Made by a program: the position numbers and the translations under genes. Of a stretch of 64,000 nucleotides of DNA, positions 1 to 8,206 are shown one piece after another. This stretch comes from Streptomyces barkulensis (GTDB lineage Bacteria > Actinomycetota > Actinomycetes > Streptomycetales > Streptomycetaceae), in assembly GCF_002843305.1 (NCBI RefSeq), contig NZ_PGSG01000072.1, positions 17,716 through 81,715 on the forward strand, given 5' to 3'. The notes beneath the pieces are model-generated. The model made no database searches, was not told the origin of the DNA, and worked only from the letters and a program-made list of their open reading frames with translations. The number at the start of each line of letters is the position of its first letter. Position 1 is the stretch's first letter.

Positions 1-126
1 GACGGCTGGGAGCTGCGCGTCCTCGGCGTCGAGCACCACCGCGCCGACCGCATACGGATCACCGCCCCCGAGGAGACCGTCTCCGCCGGGGCGGCCGGCC
101 GCGCCCACCGGGAGGACGCCCGATGA
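1..126 (+). CDS. C-terminal end of a CNNM/CorC-type membrane protein (partial)
   Basis: The frame is open from the first base to a TGA at 124-126 and encodes about 41 residues. The start of the fragment (DGWELRVLGVEHHRADRIRI) fits the last strands of a CorC_HlyC transporter-associated domain, which typically ends hemolysin-like CNNM proteins. The stop overlaps the next ATG (ATGA, 123-126), so the two genes are probably translationally coupled. Streptomycetes commonly encode two CNNM paralogues in tandem, which supports the assignment. The identification rests on a short tail plus the neighbouring gene, so the family call is likely but not certain. Confidence 0.7.
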   Translation, partial: DGWELRVLGVEHHRADRIRITAPEETVSAGAAGRAHREDAR

Positions 127-1145
127 CCGCCCTGCAACTGACCCTCGGCGCCCTGATGATCCTGGTGAACGCCTTCTTCGTCGGCGCCGAGTTCGCCCTG
201 ATCTCGGTGCGCCGCAGCCAGATCGAGCCGCACGCCGAGAAGGGCGTCAGGCGCGCCCGCACCACCCTGTGGGGCCTGGAGCACCTGTCGGCGATGATGG
301 CCACCGCCCAGCTGGGCATCACCGCCTCCTCCCTGGTGCTGGGCGCGGTCGCCGAACCGGCGATCGCCCACCTGCTGGAGCCGCCTTTCGAGGCCGTCGG
401 CGTCCCCGGCGCCCTGGTCCACCCGATCGCCTTCGTCATCGCACTGGCCCTGGCGACCTATCTGCACATGCTCATCGGCGAGATGGTGCCCAAGAACATC
501 GCCCTGGCCGCCCCCGTGCCCGCCGCACTGCTGCTCGGACCGCCGCTGGTCGCCCTCACCAGGGCCCTGCGGCCGGTGATCTTCGGCATCAACGCCTTCG
601 CCAACGCCCTGCTGCGCCTGCTCAGGGTCGAGCCCAAGGGCGAGGTCGCATCGATCTTCACCGACGCCGAACTCACCCGCATGGCGCGGGAGGCCAGCGA
701 GGCCGGACTGATCGAACCGGGCGGTCACGAGCGGCTGCGCGAGGCCCTGGAGCTGGGCAGCCGCCCGGCGTCCGAGGTGCTGGTGCCCCTGGCCGAGATG
801 CACACCGTCGGCCACACCGTCACCCCCGACCAGCTGGAGCGCACCGCCACCACGGTCGGCTTCTCCCGCCTGCCGGTCACCGGCCCGGGCGGTGCGGTAC
901 TGGGATATCTGCACGTCAAGGACGCCATCGGCGTCGTGCACCGCGACCGGCCCTTCCCGCCCGAGGCGCTGCGCGCCGTCGTACGCGTCGGAGCCGACAC
1001 CCCGCTGGACGACGTCCTCACCACCATGCGCGCCGGCGGCACCCACCTGGCCGCCGTCACCGGAGACCGCGGCGAGCCGCTGGGCTTCGTCACCATGGAG
1101 GACGTGCTGGAGAAGCTGGTCGGCCCGGCCCCGGCCGCGCACTGA
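123..1145 (+). CDS. CNNM transmembrane / CBS-domain protein (hemolysin family)
   Basis: This 340-residue membrane protein has the CNNM layout. An N-terminal block with about three hydrophobic helices starts in the first 20 residues and includes the short motif GEMVPKNIALA near residue 120, which is characteristic of the DUF21/CNNM domain. A CBS pair follows (about residues 190-340), ending in GFVTMEDVLEKLVG. Members of the family are linked to divalent cation, especially Mg2+, transport or sensing; the old name hemolysin is historical. It starts inside the stop codon of the preceding paralogue and lacks the C-terminal CorC domain. The two products may work together, which is an inference. Confidence 0.85.
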   Translation: MTALQLTLGALMILVNAFFVGAEFALISVRRSQIEPHAEKGVRRARTTLWGLEHLSAMMATAQLGITASSLVLGAVAEPAIAHLLEPPFEAVGVPGALVHPIAFVIALALATYLHMLIGEMVPKNIALAAPVPAALLLGPPLVALTRALRPVIFGINAFANALLRLLRVEPKGEVASIFTDAELTRMAREASEAGLIEPGGHERLREALELGSRPASEVLVPLAEMHTVGHTVTPDQLERTATTVGFSRLPVTGPGGAVLGYLHVKDAIGVVHRDRPFPPEALRAVVRVGADTPLDDVLTTMRAGGTHLAAVTGDRGEPLGFVTMEDVLEKLVGPAPAAH

Positions 1146-1191
1146 GCGTCCGCTTTGGCCGCCCTCCGGCGGGGCCGCACGAGGAAGCACC

Positions 1192-1232
1192 GCCGCGCGG
1201 TCCGCCGGTACGGGACCGGTGGACCGCGCGGC
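1192..1232. terminator. Long hairpin between convergent genes
   Basis: Twelve perfect base pairs (1192-1203 with 1221-1232) enclose an inner 5-bp stem (CCGGT/ACCGG). The hairpin lies between the stop of the CNNM gene (1145) and the stop of the minus-strand gene at 1242, the expected place for a bidirectional terminator. There is no U-tract, as is usual in this GC range. Confidence 0.6.
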
Positions 1233-1241
1233 CGGCCGGGC

Positions 1242-1706
1242 TCAGGTGAGGAAGCGGGAGCAGCTGTTCACCCAGCGGTGGGACGAGATCCGGTTGTCCA
1301 CGATCTTTCCGGTGGAGAACCGGTTGTCGCTCAGGTCGTCCGCGTAGAGCTCACCCGGCGAGAGGCAGGTGTAGCCGCCCCCGTAGCCGGCCAGCCGGTA
1401 GAAGGCGACGATGTCGTTGCTGCCTCTGTAGCCGCTGTTCATCACGGACGTCGCCCGGTTGTCGTCCGATCCCTGGAAGGGGCCGGAGCTGTTGCCCCAG
1501 TCCGAGTCCCAGGACTGGGTTCCGCCGAGGTAGATGCCGGAGCAGTCCTTGAGCTGCCAGGCACGCACCATGCCGTCCCGGTTGTTCTCGCCGGGCCACT
1601 TGTCGTTGCAGACCGGACCCGCGTGGGCCGTGGTCGCGCCGGCTGAGACGCCGAGCATCGCCAGCCCCACAGCGGCGATCGCAGCACCCGTTCTACGCAT
1701 GTTCAT
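1242..1706 (-). CDS. Small secreted protein, peptidase inhibitor I36-like
   Basis: This is a 154-residue preprotein. A Sec signal of about 29 residues ends near TTAHAG; two basic residues at the N-terminus are followed by a hydrophobic core. The mature part has four cysteines and repeated Gly/Asn/Asp/Trp-rich segments such as NNGYRGS-like SGYRGSNDI, which fits the beta/gamma-crystallin-like fold of I36 inhibitors and related Streptomyces secreted proteins. It is exported and probably monomeric. A related domain ends the kinase encoded about 1.2 kb upstream on the same strand (2881-4338), suggesting shared ligands or function, an inference only. The exact family is uncertain. Confidence 0.6.
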   Translation of the reverse strand: MNMRRTGAAIAAVGLAMLGVSAGATTAHAGPVCNDKWPGENNRDGMVRAWQLKDCSGIYLGGTQSWDSDWGNSSGPFQGSDDNRATSVMNSGYRGSNDIVAFYRLAGYGGGYTCLSPGELYADDLSDNRFSTGKIVDNRISSHRWVNSCSRFLT

Positions 1707-1781
1707 CCTCCTGTGTCCGCCTCTGGCGAGGCATGCTGATCCACGGCGGGACCGCCGCGGAAGCCGGTGGAAGCCGGCGGT

Positions 1782-2717
1782 TCACGGAACCGGTCGGGAC
1801 CGAGCGCCGACGATCTTCCTGGCGCGGGCGAGCGCGTCCCGCTGGATCCGCCCGGCGGTGTCCAGGGCGGTGCCGTACTCGCCGCGCAGCTTGTCGATGT
1901 AGTGGGCCTCGCGCTCCTCGGCGACGGCCCTGAGCGAGGTCTCCCGGGCACACGTGGCATCCGCCGCGGCGATCTTCCGTTCCGCCTCGAACGCCTCGTC
2001 ACGCGGTATTTCTCCGGCCTGCTGCCGCACCGCTTCCCGGGCCTCGCCCGGGTCGGCGTAGTGATGCCCGGCACGCTTCATGCACCGTGACCACTTCCCG
2101 ACCACCGTGGTGAACCTCTTGTCGGCCAGTACGTCCCCCACGTAGAGGCCCTGGAGGTTGTCGGCCACCTTGTCGGCCGTGAACCAGGTCCCGAGATCGC
2201 CGTACAGCTGTTCCTCGGCCTCTCCCGAGCAGCCTCCCACCCGCTTGCGGATCGTGCCGCCCCCCGGCACCTCGGCGGAGAGCACCTTCGCCTCCTTGCC
2301 GCCGTTCAGGGCTCTGGCGTAGGCCCTGCTCCGCTTTGCGGACAAGGTCTTCCGGTAGGCGGCGTTGGGATTGTCCAGCCGGGCCCGGTTGCCCTTCTCC
2401 AGAATGCGGCTGCCGTACCCGTGCTTGCGGGCCCAGCCGACGTCGTCCTGCACATAGCCCACCGGGCGCTGTTCCTCCGGCGTCAGCCCTCCGCTCCTGT
2501 AGTAGGGGAAGCCGAGACGTGCCATGCAGCGCTTGATCAGCAGGTGCTCGGCGTCCGACAGCAGGAGTTCCTCGCGGTGGTTCAGCCTCCGAAGCCGCTC
2601 CTCCGGCCCGGTGGCGGCGGTGGTCGCGGTCACGCCGGTGTCCTGCGTGCAGCCGGCCGCGCCGACCGAGACAACCGCCGTGACGACCGCGCACGCGGCA
2701 GCGTACGCACGCTTCAT
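1782..2717 (-). CDS. Putative lipoprotein of unknown function
   Basis: The protein has 311 residues and begins MKRAYAAACAVVTAVVSVG, with the lipobox VGAAGC placing the lipidated Cys at about residue 23, so it should be anchored on the outer face of the membrane. The mature region is rich in Arg, Glu and Ala and predicted helical, with cysteines in pairs (KRCMARLGF, WSRCMKRAG, GGCSGEAEE) that could form disulfides. I do not recognise a named family; streptomycetes have many such lipoproteins with a repeated C-M motif. It follows the kinase gene on the same strand after about 160 bp and might be expressed with it. Confidence 0.7.
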   Translation of the reverse strand: MKRAYAAACAVVTAVVSVGAAGCTQDTGVTATTAATGPEERLRRLNHREELLLSDAEHLLIKRCMARLGFPYYRSGGLTPEEQRPVGYVQDDVGWARKHGYGSRILEKGNRARLDNPNAAYRKTLSAKRSRAYARALNGGKEAKVLSAEVPGGGTIRKRVGGCSGEAEEQLYGDLGTWFTADKVADNLQGLYVGDVLADKRFTTVVGKWSRCMKRAGHHYADPGEAREAVRQQAGEIPRDEAFEAERKIAAADATCARETSLRAVAEEREAHYIDKLRGEYGTALDTAGRIQRDALARARKIVGARSRPVP

Positions 2718-2817
2718 CCCGTGTCACCCCCCTGATGGTGCGCCGCCCTTCCGGTGGCGCCCTCACACCATGGCCCGCGCCGGGGCCCGGGGGTACCTCG
2801 TACATCCGAGGACGGCC

Positions 2818-2847
2818 GGGGACGGGCGGGGACGGGCGGGGACGGGC
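2818..2847. repeat. Decamer tandem repeat
   Basis: About three copies of GACGGGCGGG lie between the kinase stop (2881) and the lipoprotein start (2717). It is simple-sequence DNA with no evident function. Confidence 0.6.
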
Positions 2848-2880
2848 GTGCGGGAGGGGGTGAACGGCGGGGCGGGCGTG

Positions 2881-4338
2881 TCAGCAGGTGTCGGCCCAGA
2901 CGTGGGACAGGAGCAGGACCGGCGCGGGAAAGTCCTCCCTCGTGCCGACCTCGACGCAGCCCCGGCGGCTCCTCAGCCCGGCCTCCGCGTAGTAGACGAC
3001 GTGCACGAACGTCTCACCCGTGCTGGTGTCGTGACCGTTGTTGAAGACGGACCGGGCGTGCTCGCGCCCCGCCCAGCTGCAGCGGATCTCTCCCCGCGGC
3101 CAGTTGGTGTCGTCGCCCTCCCAGGCGCACATGTCACCCTTGCCGCCCTTCTCGGTGAAGAAGCACACGGAGCCGGGAAGGCACCGGTCGTATCCGGTGG
3201 GTGTGGCGGACGGCCGGGCGACGGCCGTCTCACCGCCTCCGGTGCCCGGGCGGTCGTGCGCCGCACCTGTCCGGGACCCCGGGCCGGCCGCTTCGCCGTC
3301 GTTCGTCAGCGTGTGCACGCCGAAGCCGAGACCGGCCAGCGCGGCCACCGCCGCGGTCACGGCCAGCGGGACGCGGGCCCGGGAGCGCCGCCGGAACACC
3401 GGACGCCGCGGCGGCCTCGTGGTCCCGGTGGTGCCGGCCGCCTCCCCCACACGCCGCAGCAGGGACGCCGCGTCGTGCGCGGCACGGTCCTGGTGGGTGC
3501 GGGCCAGGCAGTCGGTGATGATCTCCCGCCATCGCTCCGGCAGTTCCGGGGAGAGGCGGAGTTCCTCCGTGCCGCGGGCGTAGCCCACCACCGCGTCCCT
3601 GCGGGCGGACGGGACGCTGCCGGGCAGCGGATGGGCGCCGGTGAGGACGAGGTGGGCGAGGACACCGAAGGCCCAGATGTCGGCGGTGGTGCGGATCTGC
3701 ATCCCGCGTTCGCCGATCTCGGACCAGAGGAGTTCCGGCGGGGCGAAGTCGGGGGTGGCGAAGGCGGGGGAGTAGGCGTGCGTGCCCTCCAGTTCGGCCG
3801 CGAGGTTGAAGTCGCCCAGCCGTACGGAGCCGTCGGGCATCAGCAGCACGTTGCCCGGTTTGAGGTCGCCGTGCACCCATCCGGCCCGGTGCAGCTGCTC
3901 CAGTCCTGCGCAGATCTCGGCCAGCAGCGCGGGTCCGCCGGGCAGCGGACACCCGGGCGGGGTGTGTTCGAGCAGGACGCCCAGCGATTTCTCCGCGCGC
4001 TCCAGTACGAGGACGGTGGCCCCGTCGAGTTCCGGATGCTCCGGGTCGTCCACCGTCAGCGCCTCGTACATCCGGATCAGCCGCGGGTGCCGCAGGCGGC
4101 TCAGCAGGTCCACCTCGCGTTCGGCGAGCTCCCGGAGATGGCGTAACTGGCGCGGCGTACGGGTGCCGGTGGGGAGGAACTTCAGGGCCGCTTCGGAGGG
4201 CAGATCGGTGGAAGGGCCCGTGCGGCGGGCGGTGTACACGCTGCCGAACGCCCCGGAGGCGATCGGTGCGCGCACCTCCCAGACGCCCACCCGGTAGCCC
4301 TCCGGTACGGAGAGGAGGTGCCGGTCCCGGCCGCTCAC
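2881..4338 (-). CDS. Membrane Ser/Thr protein kinase with C-terminal I36-like ectodomain
   Basis: The 485-residue kinase starts at a GTG (4338) that overlaps the upstream stop in a GTGA arrangement. The N-terminal kinase domain shows a glycine loop (SGAFGSVY), the ATP-binding Lys in AALKFL, a catalytic loop HGDLKPGN (HGD in place of HRD), DFN in place of DFG, and APPELLW. A Pro/Arg-rich linker and one transmembrane helix (around VAALAGLGFGV) follow. The outer domain of about 100 residues is Cys-rich (CLPGSVCFF, ARSVFNNG) and resembles peptidase inhibitor I36 / crystallin-like domains rather than PASTA repeats. The kinase should be catalytically competent and sense something outside the cell. 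The FHA protein encoded upstream is a plausible partner. Confidence 0.85.
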   Translation of the reverse strand: MSGRDRHLLSVPEGYRVGVWEVRAPIASGAFGSVYTARRTGPSTDLPSEAALKFLPTGTRTPRQLRHLRELAEREVDLLSRLRHPRLIRMYEALTVDDPEHPELDGATVLVLERAEKSLGVLLEHTPPGCPLPGGPALLAEICAGLEQLHRAGWVHGDLKPGNVLLMPDGSVRLGDFNLAAELEGTHAYSPAFATPDFAPPELLWSEIGERGMQIRTTADIWAFGVLAHLVLTGAHPLPGSVPSARRDAVVGYARGTEELRLSPELPERWREIITDCLARTHQDRAAHDAASLLRRVGEAAGTTGTTRPPRRPVFRRRSRARVPLAVTAAVAALAGLGFGVHTLTNDGEAAGPGSRTGAAHDRPGTGGGETAVARPSATPTGYDRCLPGSVCFFTEKGGKGDMCAWEGDDTNWPRGEIRCSWAGREHARSVFNNGHDTSTGETFVHVVYYAEAGLRSRRGCVEVGTREDFPAPVLLLSHVWADTC

Positions 4339-5084
4339 CGGGCTCCCCCGTCCAGTAACGCCAGATCGTCCTCCCGCACGAGGTCGAAGCGCAGGGCGAG
4401 CGAGACCAGGCTCTCCTTCTTGTTGTTGAGCCGGGGACCGCCGTCCGGTGCCGTGTGGGGTGCCGGTTTCAGGCGCAGCTTGACGGCGAGGTAGTCGATG
4501 TTCCACTGCACCGAGGTCCGGGACGCGGTGGGACAGCTCGCGCGCAGCCGGTCGACGATCTGGTCGACGGTGGGCAGCGGGGCGTGCGGTTCGCCGCGCA
4601 GCCGGGGCGCGCACAGGGCGGCCAGGACGAGGAAGTAGCGCTTGCCGCGGTCCAGCGGGAAGGCGGGCGCGGTGGGCGCCCCGTCGCCTCCCGTGCCGTC
4701 GTGACCGGCCAGATAGTCGTGGCGCGGGGCCCAGACGTCGAAGCTCAGCAACTCGTTCCCGGCAGGCAGCACCACGCGCGAGAACTCGAAGGGGATCGGC
4801 GCCTGCACCCGGCCCGGCGCGATCTTGATGTGCTCTCCCGCGCCCTCCGGGTTGTCGACCACGTACGTCAGCGAGCGGCTCAGATTGGTCAGTGCCCAGT
4901 GGGCACCTGTCGCCGTGACCTCGCCGGCCGTCCGGGACACCCCTTCGTGCGGGATCACCAGGTGGCGCCCGTCGCTCGGCCCCCCGGGCGCCGTACGCCC
5001 GAAGCCCATGGATTCGCCGGGTGTGAGACGGATGTGGTCACGGGAGCCGGTGTGCCCGGCGGGTACCACGACGATGCTGTACAA
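4335..5084 (-). CDS. FHA-domain-like protein
   Basis: I place the start at a TTG (5084) because GGAGG lies nine bases upstream; the frame is open further but has no better start. The 249-residue product has an FHA-like stretch at about residues 40-120, with the sequence HEGVSRTAGEVTATG matching the conserved SR...H/N core that binds phosphothreonine. A C-terminal half rich in leucine and arginine includes a possible helix-turn-helix-like region (NNKKESLVSLALRFDL). Its stop overlaps the kinase start, so coupled translation and a kinase-reader pair are likely. The FHA call rests on motif and context and is moderately sure. Confidence 0.65.
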   Translation of the reverse strand: MYSIVVVPAGHTGSRDHIRLTPGESMGFGRTAPGGPSDGRHLVIPHEGVSRTAGEVTATGAHWALTNLSRSLTYVVDNPEGAGEHIKIAPGRVQAPIPFEFSRVVLPAGNELLSFDVWAPRHDYLAGHDGTGGDGAPTAPAFPLDRGKRYFLVLAALCAPRLRGEPHAPLPTVDQIVDRLRASCPTASRTSVQWNIDYLAVKLRLKPAPHTAPDGGPRLNNKKESLVSLALRFDLVREDDLALLDGGAR

Positions 5085-5315
5085 GATCGTTTTCCTCCCC
5101 CGAGAGAACGCCCTCAGCGTAGGACGTGCGGCGTGTTCGCCCACAGGAGTACACGCCGGTGCCCACGTGCGGGGAGCCGGAGCCGCGCCCCCGCGTGAGG
5201 GAGAGCGGCCCCGCCCGCCGGTGGGTCCGTGCCGGGCGCGGGCCGGGCACGGGGAAGCGGGGCAGGACGTGGCGGGCAGGGCGCGGCGGGCAGGACGTGG
5301 GGGCCGGGCCGGCGT

Positions 5316-5798
5316 CTACCCCTTCCCTGTCCTCTCCGCCTCCTCGTCCCCCTCGTCCCCCTCGCCCCCCTCGTCCCCCTCGTCCCCCTTGTCCAGGTCG
5401 TTCCACTTGGCCACGTAGACCAGCGCATGGCCGTAACCGGGCCAGACCGCGGGGCAGGGCGAGCCGATGTGGACCTCGGTCGTGATGTCGGACCGGCCCT
5501 CGGGACTCCCCATCAGGAGCATCTTCAGTTCGGAGACGATCTCCTGCAGGTTCTGCGCGGCCTCGGGCGTCTCCCGGGAGACCGCCGCGTGGATGACGAC
5601 CTCGCCGGGGCGCGGCTCCACCGACAGCCCCAGGACGTCCCCGCCGACGCGGCCCAGCGCGGCCTGGCAGGTCCGCAGGAGGAGTTGGTCGCGGCGGAGC
5701 AGTGCCCGTACCTCGTCGGACGGCAGACTGGGCGCGTAGTACAGCTCAGCGGGGTGGCGCATGCGCGTACGGTAGGGGCTCGCCGGGTGCTCCGCCAT
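5316..5798 (-). CDS. Hypothetical protein with an acidic repeat tail
   Basis: The product has 160 residues. The first 130 look like a compact cytoplasmic alpha/beta domain (LYYAPSLPSDEVRALLRRDQ near the start). The last 25 are almost entirely Gly, Asp and Glu, from tandem nonamers encoding GDEGDEGGE. I do not recognise the family. It lies 46 bp downstream of the inositol monophosphatase gene on the same strand and could share its transcript. The tail length probably varies between strains because of the repeats. Confidence 0.6.
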   Translation of the reverse strand: MAEHPASPYRTRMRHPAELYYAPSLPSDEVRALLRRDQLLLRTCQAALGRVGGDVLGLSVEPRPGEVVIHAAVSRETPEAAQNLQEIVSELKMLLMGSPEGRSDITTEVHIGSPCPAVWPGYGHALVYVAKWNDLDKGDEGDEGGEGDEGDEEAERTGKG

Positions 5799-5844
5799 GG
5801 GAACGCCCGCATCCGTATCGCACTGTCACCGGGCCCGTACCCGG

Positions 5845-6657
5845 CTACCGGATCCGGGCCCGGCACAGGGCGGCCAGCCCCCGCGCCAGCGGCCCGTTCC
5901 CCGCCACCAGGACCGGGGCGCCGAAGGCGTACGGCCGCCCGTCGCCGTCCAGCACCGTCCATCCGCGGCGGCGCAGCAGCGCCACTCCGGCGGCCACGTC
6001 CCACGGCTTGGCGCCGACGCACACACAGGCGTCCAGCCAGCCCTCGGCCACGCCGATCAGGTCCAGGCTCATGCAGCCCTGCATCCGTACCCGGTAGGCC
6101 TTGTCCAGCAGTGCGGCCAGCAGTCTCCCGGACGGGGAGTCGACGCCCCCGGCGCCCGTGACGCCGACCACCGCCCGGGACACCTCCCGGGCGCCTTCCC
6201 CCGCCTCTTCCGCGCCCGGGGCCTCTTCCGTGTCGGGGCCCGTGCTCCAGCGGCGGTTCAGGGCGGGGGCGTGGAGCACGCCCAGCGCGGGCTCACCGCC
6301 GTCCACCAGCCCCAGGGAGACGGCGTACAGCGGGGCGCCGCGGGTGAAGTTCATCGTGCCGTCGATCGGATCCAGCAGCCAGCAGCGGGACGGTACCGAA
6401 TCCCCCTCCTCCCGGTCGGTCTCCTCGCCGACGACCGGGATGCCGGGCGCGTGCTCCCGCAGCACCCGCGTGATGCGCCGCTCCACCTCGGCGTCGGCGT
6501 CCGTGACCTCCTCGCCCGACGCCTTGAACCTCCGTTTCGACCACTCGTCCCCCGCCTCCGCGAGCCACCCGACCCCGGCGTCGACGGCCGCCTCGGCGGC
6601 GCCGAGCAGACGGGCGAGCGGCTCACGGTCGGATCCCACATCAGGTTCGGTGCGCAT
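5845..6657 (-). CDS. Inositol monophosphatase family protein
   Basis: The 270-residue start (ATG at 6657) is chosen because family similarity begins there; the open frame extends upstream without support. Metal-binding motifs of the Li+-sensitive phosphatase family are present: GEET for the first metal ligands, LLDPIDGTMNF for the DPIDGT signature, and [10 protein letters not shown] near the C-terminus. The enzyme would hydrolyse a phosphomonoester such as inositol-1-phosphate or histidinol phosphate; the sequence alone does not say which. It is cytoplasmic. The following gene is a small hypothetical protein, which gives no clue to the substrate. Confidence 0.9.
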   Translation of the reverse strand: MRTEPDVGSDREPLARLLGAAEAAVDAGVGWLAEAGDEWSKRRFKASGEEVTDADAEVERRITRVLREHAPGIPVVGEETDREEGDSVPSRCWLLDPIDGTMNFTRGAPLYAVSLGLVDGGEPALGVLHAPALNRRWSTGPDTEEAPGAEEAGEGAREVSRAVVGVTGAGGVDSPSGRLLAALLDKAYRVRMQGCMSLDLIGVAEGWLDACVCVGAKPWDVAAGVALLRRRGWTVLDGDGRPYAFGAPVLVAGNGPLARGLAALCRARIR

Positions 6658-6792
6658 TCCCCCAGTGTTTCCGAGGACCCGTCTCCCATCCTCGGCGGGC
6701 GGGCCGTGCGAGGGGAGGGGCCCGGCATGCGGCCGCACGTGCGCACAACGGGCATGCGTCCCTTTGGTTGACGCTGCATGACGTCTCTGTTG

Positions 6793-6821
6793 TTGTGAAC
6801 TTAGTTTCCTTGTTCTATGCT
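6793..6821 (+). promoter_or_regulatory. Candidate sigma-70-type promoter
   Basis: TTGTGA (6793-6798) and TATGCT (6816-6821) are separated by 17 bp in a locally AT-richer stretch, giving a good HrdB-like promoter for the gene starting at 6954, with a leader of about 125 nt. The rest of the 6658-6953 interval shows nothing else I can name. Confidence 0.45.
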
Positions 6822-6953
6822 CCTTCGTGAAGCGCACGCCCGTTGCTGTCGGCCGAACCGGCCGGGTGGGGTGTACCGGGGTCCGGCCCCGGCCGAGCGC
6901 CGTGTCTCTGAGGTCCGGAGGCAGAAGCACAGACAGGAAGAGGGGGTCCTCCG

Positions 6954-7595
6954 ATGACCCAGCACAATCCCGGCCCGCAGTACCAGCAGTGGGGGCCCGG
7001 TCAGCCGCAGCAGCCGCAGCAGCCGATGCCGCCCGCGCCGCGGAAGAAGCCCGGCGCGGGGAGGATCATCGGCTTCGGCTGCCTCGGCGTCATCGCCTTC
7101 TTCGTCGTGATCGGCGTCATCGGCGCGGCTCTCGGCGCGGGCGGTGACGAGGGTGACGAGGGCGCGGAGAAGCCCGCCGCGTCGGCGGCGCCGAAGGAGC
7201 CCGGCGGCGAGGAGAAGAAGGAGAAGGACCAGGAGAAGCCGCGGGAGGAGCCCGAGGAGGAGGCCCACGCGCCGATCCAGGTCACGGCGGAGGCCACCGA
7301 CTTCCGGCCCACCATCCTCGCCGACGGCGAGGATCACACCTCCGTGCTGGTCACGGTCGTCAACAACGGCGCGGAGGAGGTCGGCGTCAACCCGCTGTAC
7401 TTCGAGGTCACAGCCGCGGACGGCTCCAAGTACGACGTCGAACTCGCCGCGGACGAGCGCCAGATCGACACGGTAGAACTGGCCGGGGGCGAGAAGGTCA
7501 CCGGCACCGTCACCGTCAAGGGGAAGATCGAGCCGAAGACGGTCACCTTCACCGACGGCCTCTTCGGAGAGTCGATCAGGGCGGACGTCGGATAG
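6954..7595 (+). CDS. Membrane-anchored protein with DUF4352-like extracellular domain
   Basis: The 213-residue product has a Gln/Pro-rich cytoplasmic N-terminus (QPQQPQQP), one transmembrane helix at about residues 37-60 (GFGCLGVIAFFVVIG), a charged Glu/Lys-rich linker, and an immunoglobulin-like domain at about residues 105-213. That domain carries the DUF4352-type features: a hydrophobic strand VLVTVVNNGAEEVGVN and LAGGEKVTGTVTV. It starts from ATG after GGGGGTCCTCC-like purine/pyrimidine leader; a candidate promoter lies 130 bp upstream. DUF4352 proteins are secreted or membrane proteins of unclear role. The family call is likely. Confidence 0.75.
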   Translation: MTQHNPGPQYQQWGPGQPQQPQQPMPPAPRKKPGAGRIIGFGCLGVIAFFVVIGVIGAALGAGGDEGDEGAEKPAASAAPKEPGGEEKKEKDQEKPREEPEEEAHAPIQVTAEATDFRPTILADGEDHTSVLVTVVNNGAEEVGVNPLYFEVTAADGSKYDVELAADERQIDTVELAGGEKVTGTVTVKGKIEPKTVTFTDGLFGESIRADVG

Positions 7596-7614
7596 CGGCC
7601 GAGCCGGGCCGCAG

Positions 7615-8115
7615 GTGCCCGCCCTCGCCTCAATGTCCTTTCGCCCAGCGCGGCTTGTACGGTGGCCGGAGGCAGGGGCGGCCGGACGGGAGCGCGGAGT
7701 GGGGCGGCGGGCGAGGGCGTACGCGGTGACGGCGGCGCTCGTGGTGGGCGGGGCCGGATACACGGCGACGGAGATCCTCAACCACAGCACCCGGTACGTC
7801 CCTCCGCCCGAGCCGGCCCCCACCGCCGACGGCGACCTCTACGGCGGGAGCGCGCGGTGGAGGGCGCTGTGCGAGGGGAAGGCGACGCTGGGGCCGGAAC
7901 CCGGCCCGGACTCGAACTCGGAGCCCGGTCCGGCCCCGGCCCCGAGACCAGCCCCGACCCCGGCCCCGAGACCGGACTCGGACATGCAGCCGGACCCGAG
8001 CCCGGACCCGAGCGGCGACGGACGAGCGGGGCGGGAAATGGTGGCGGACACGCTGGTGTTGTTGTGCTCCGAGGGGCCGCTCGACTGGGAGGACCGCCTG
8101 GGGGAGTGGCGCTGA
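7615..8115 (+). CDS. Hypothetical Pro-rich membrane or secreted protein
   Basis: The open frame runs from GTG 7615 or ATG 7633; a later GTG near 7700 (residues starting GRRARAYAVTAALVVGG) is also possible. The clearest feature is a single N-terminal hydrophobic segment (AVTAALVVGGAGYTATEIL), which could be a signal anchor. It is followed by a Pro/Asp/Gly-rich low-complexity linker built from imperfect repeats such as PAPRPAPTPAPRP, then a short C-terminal part with two Cys. No family is recognised. It sits 20 bp after the preceding membrane protein and may be coexpressed. The antisense frames here are long but look like shadows of the repeats. Confidence 0.5.
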   Translation: MPALASMSFRPARLVRWPEAGAAGRERGVGRRARAYAVTAALVVGGAGYTATEILNHSTRYVPPPEPAPTADGDLYGGSARWRALCEGKATLGPEPGPDSNSEPGPAPAPRPAPTPAPRPDSDMQPDPSPDPSGDGRAGREMVADTLVLLCSEGPLDWEDRLGEWR

Positions 8116-8206
8116 CCGGCCGCCTCGCACGGCATCCCGGCGCCGCCGCGGCGGACAGCGCGTACAGCACCGCCCGCGGGCGCGTACACCACCTCCCTGG
8201 ACGTGC

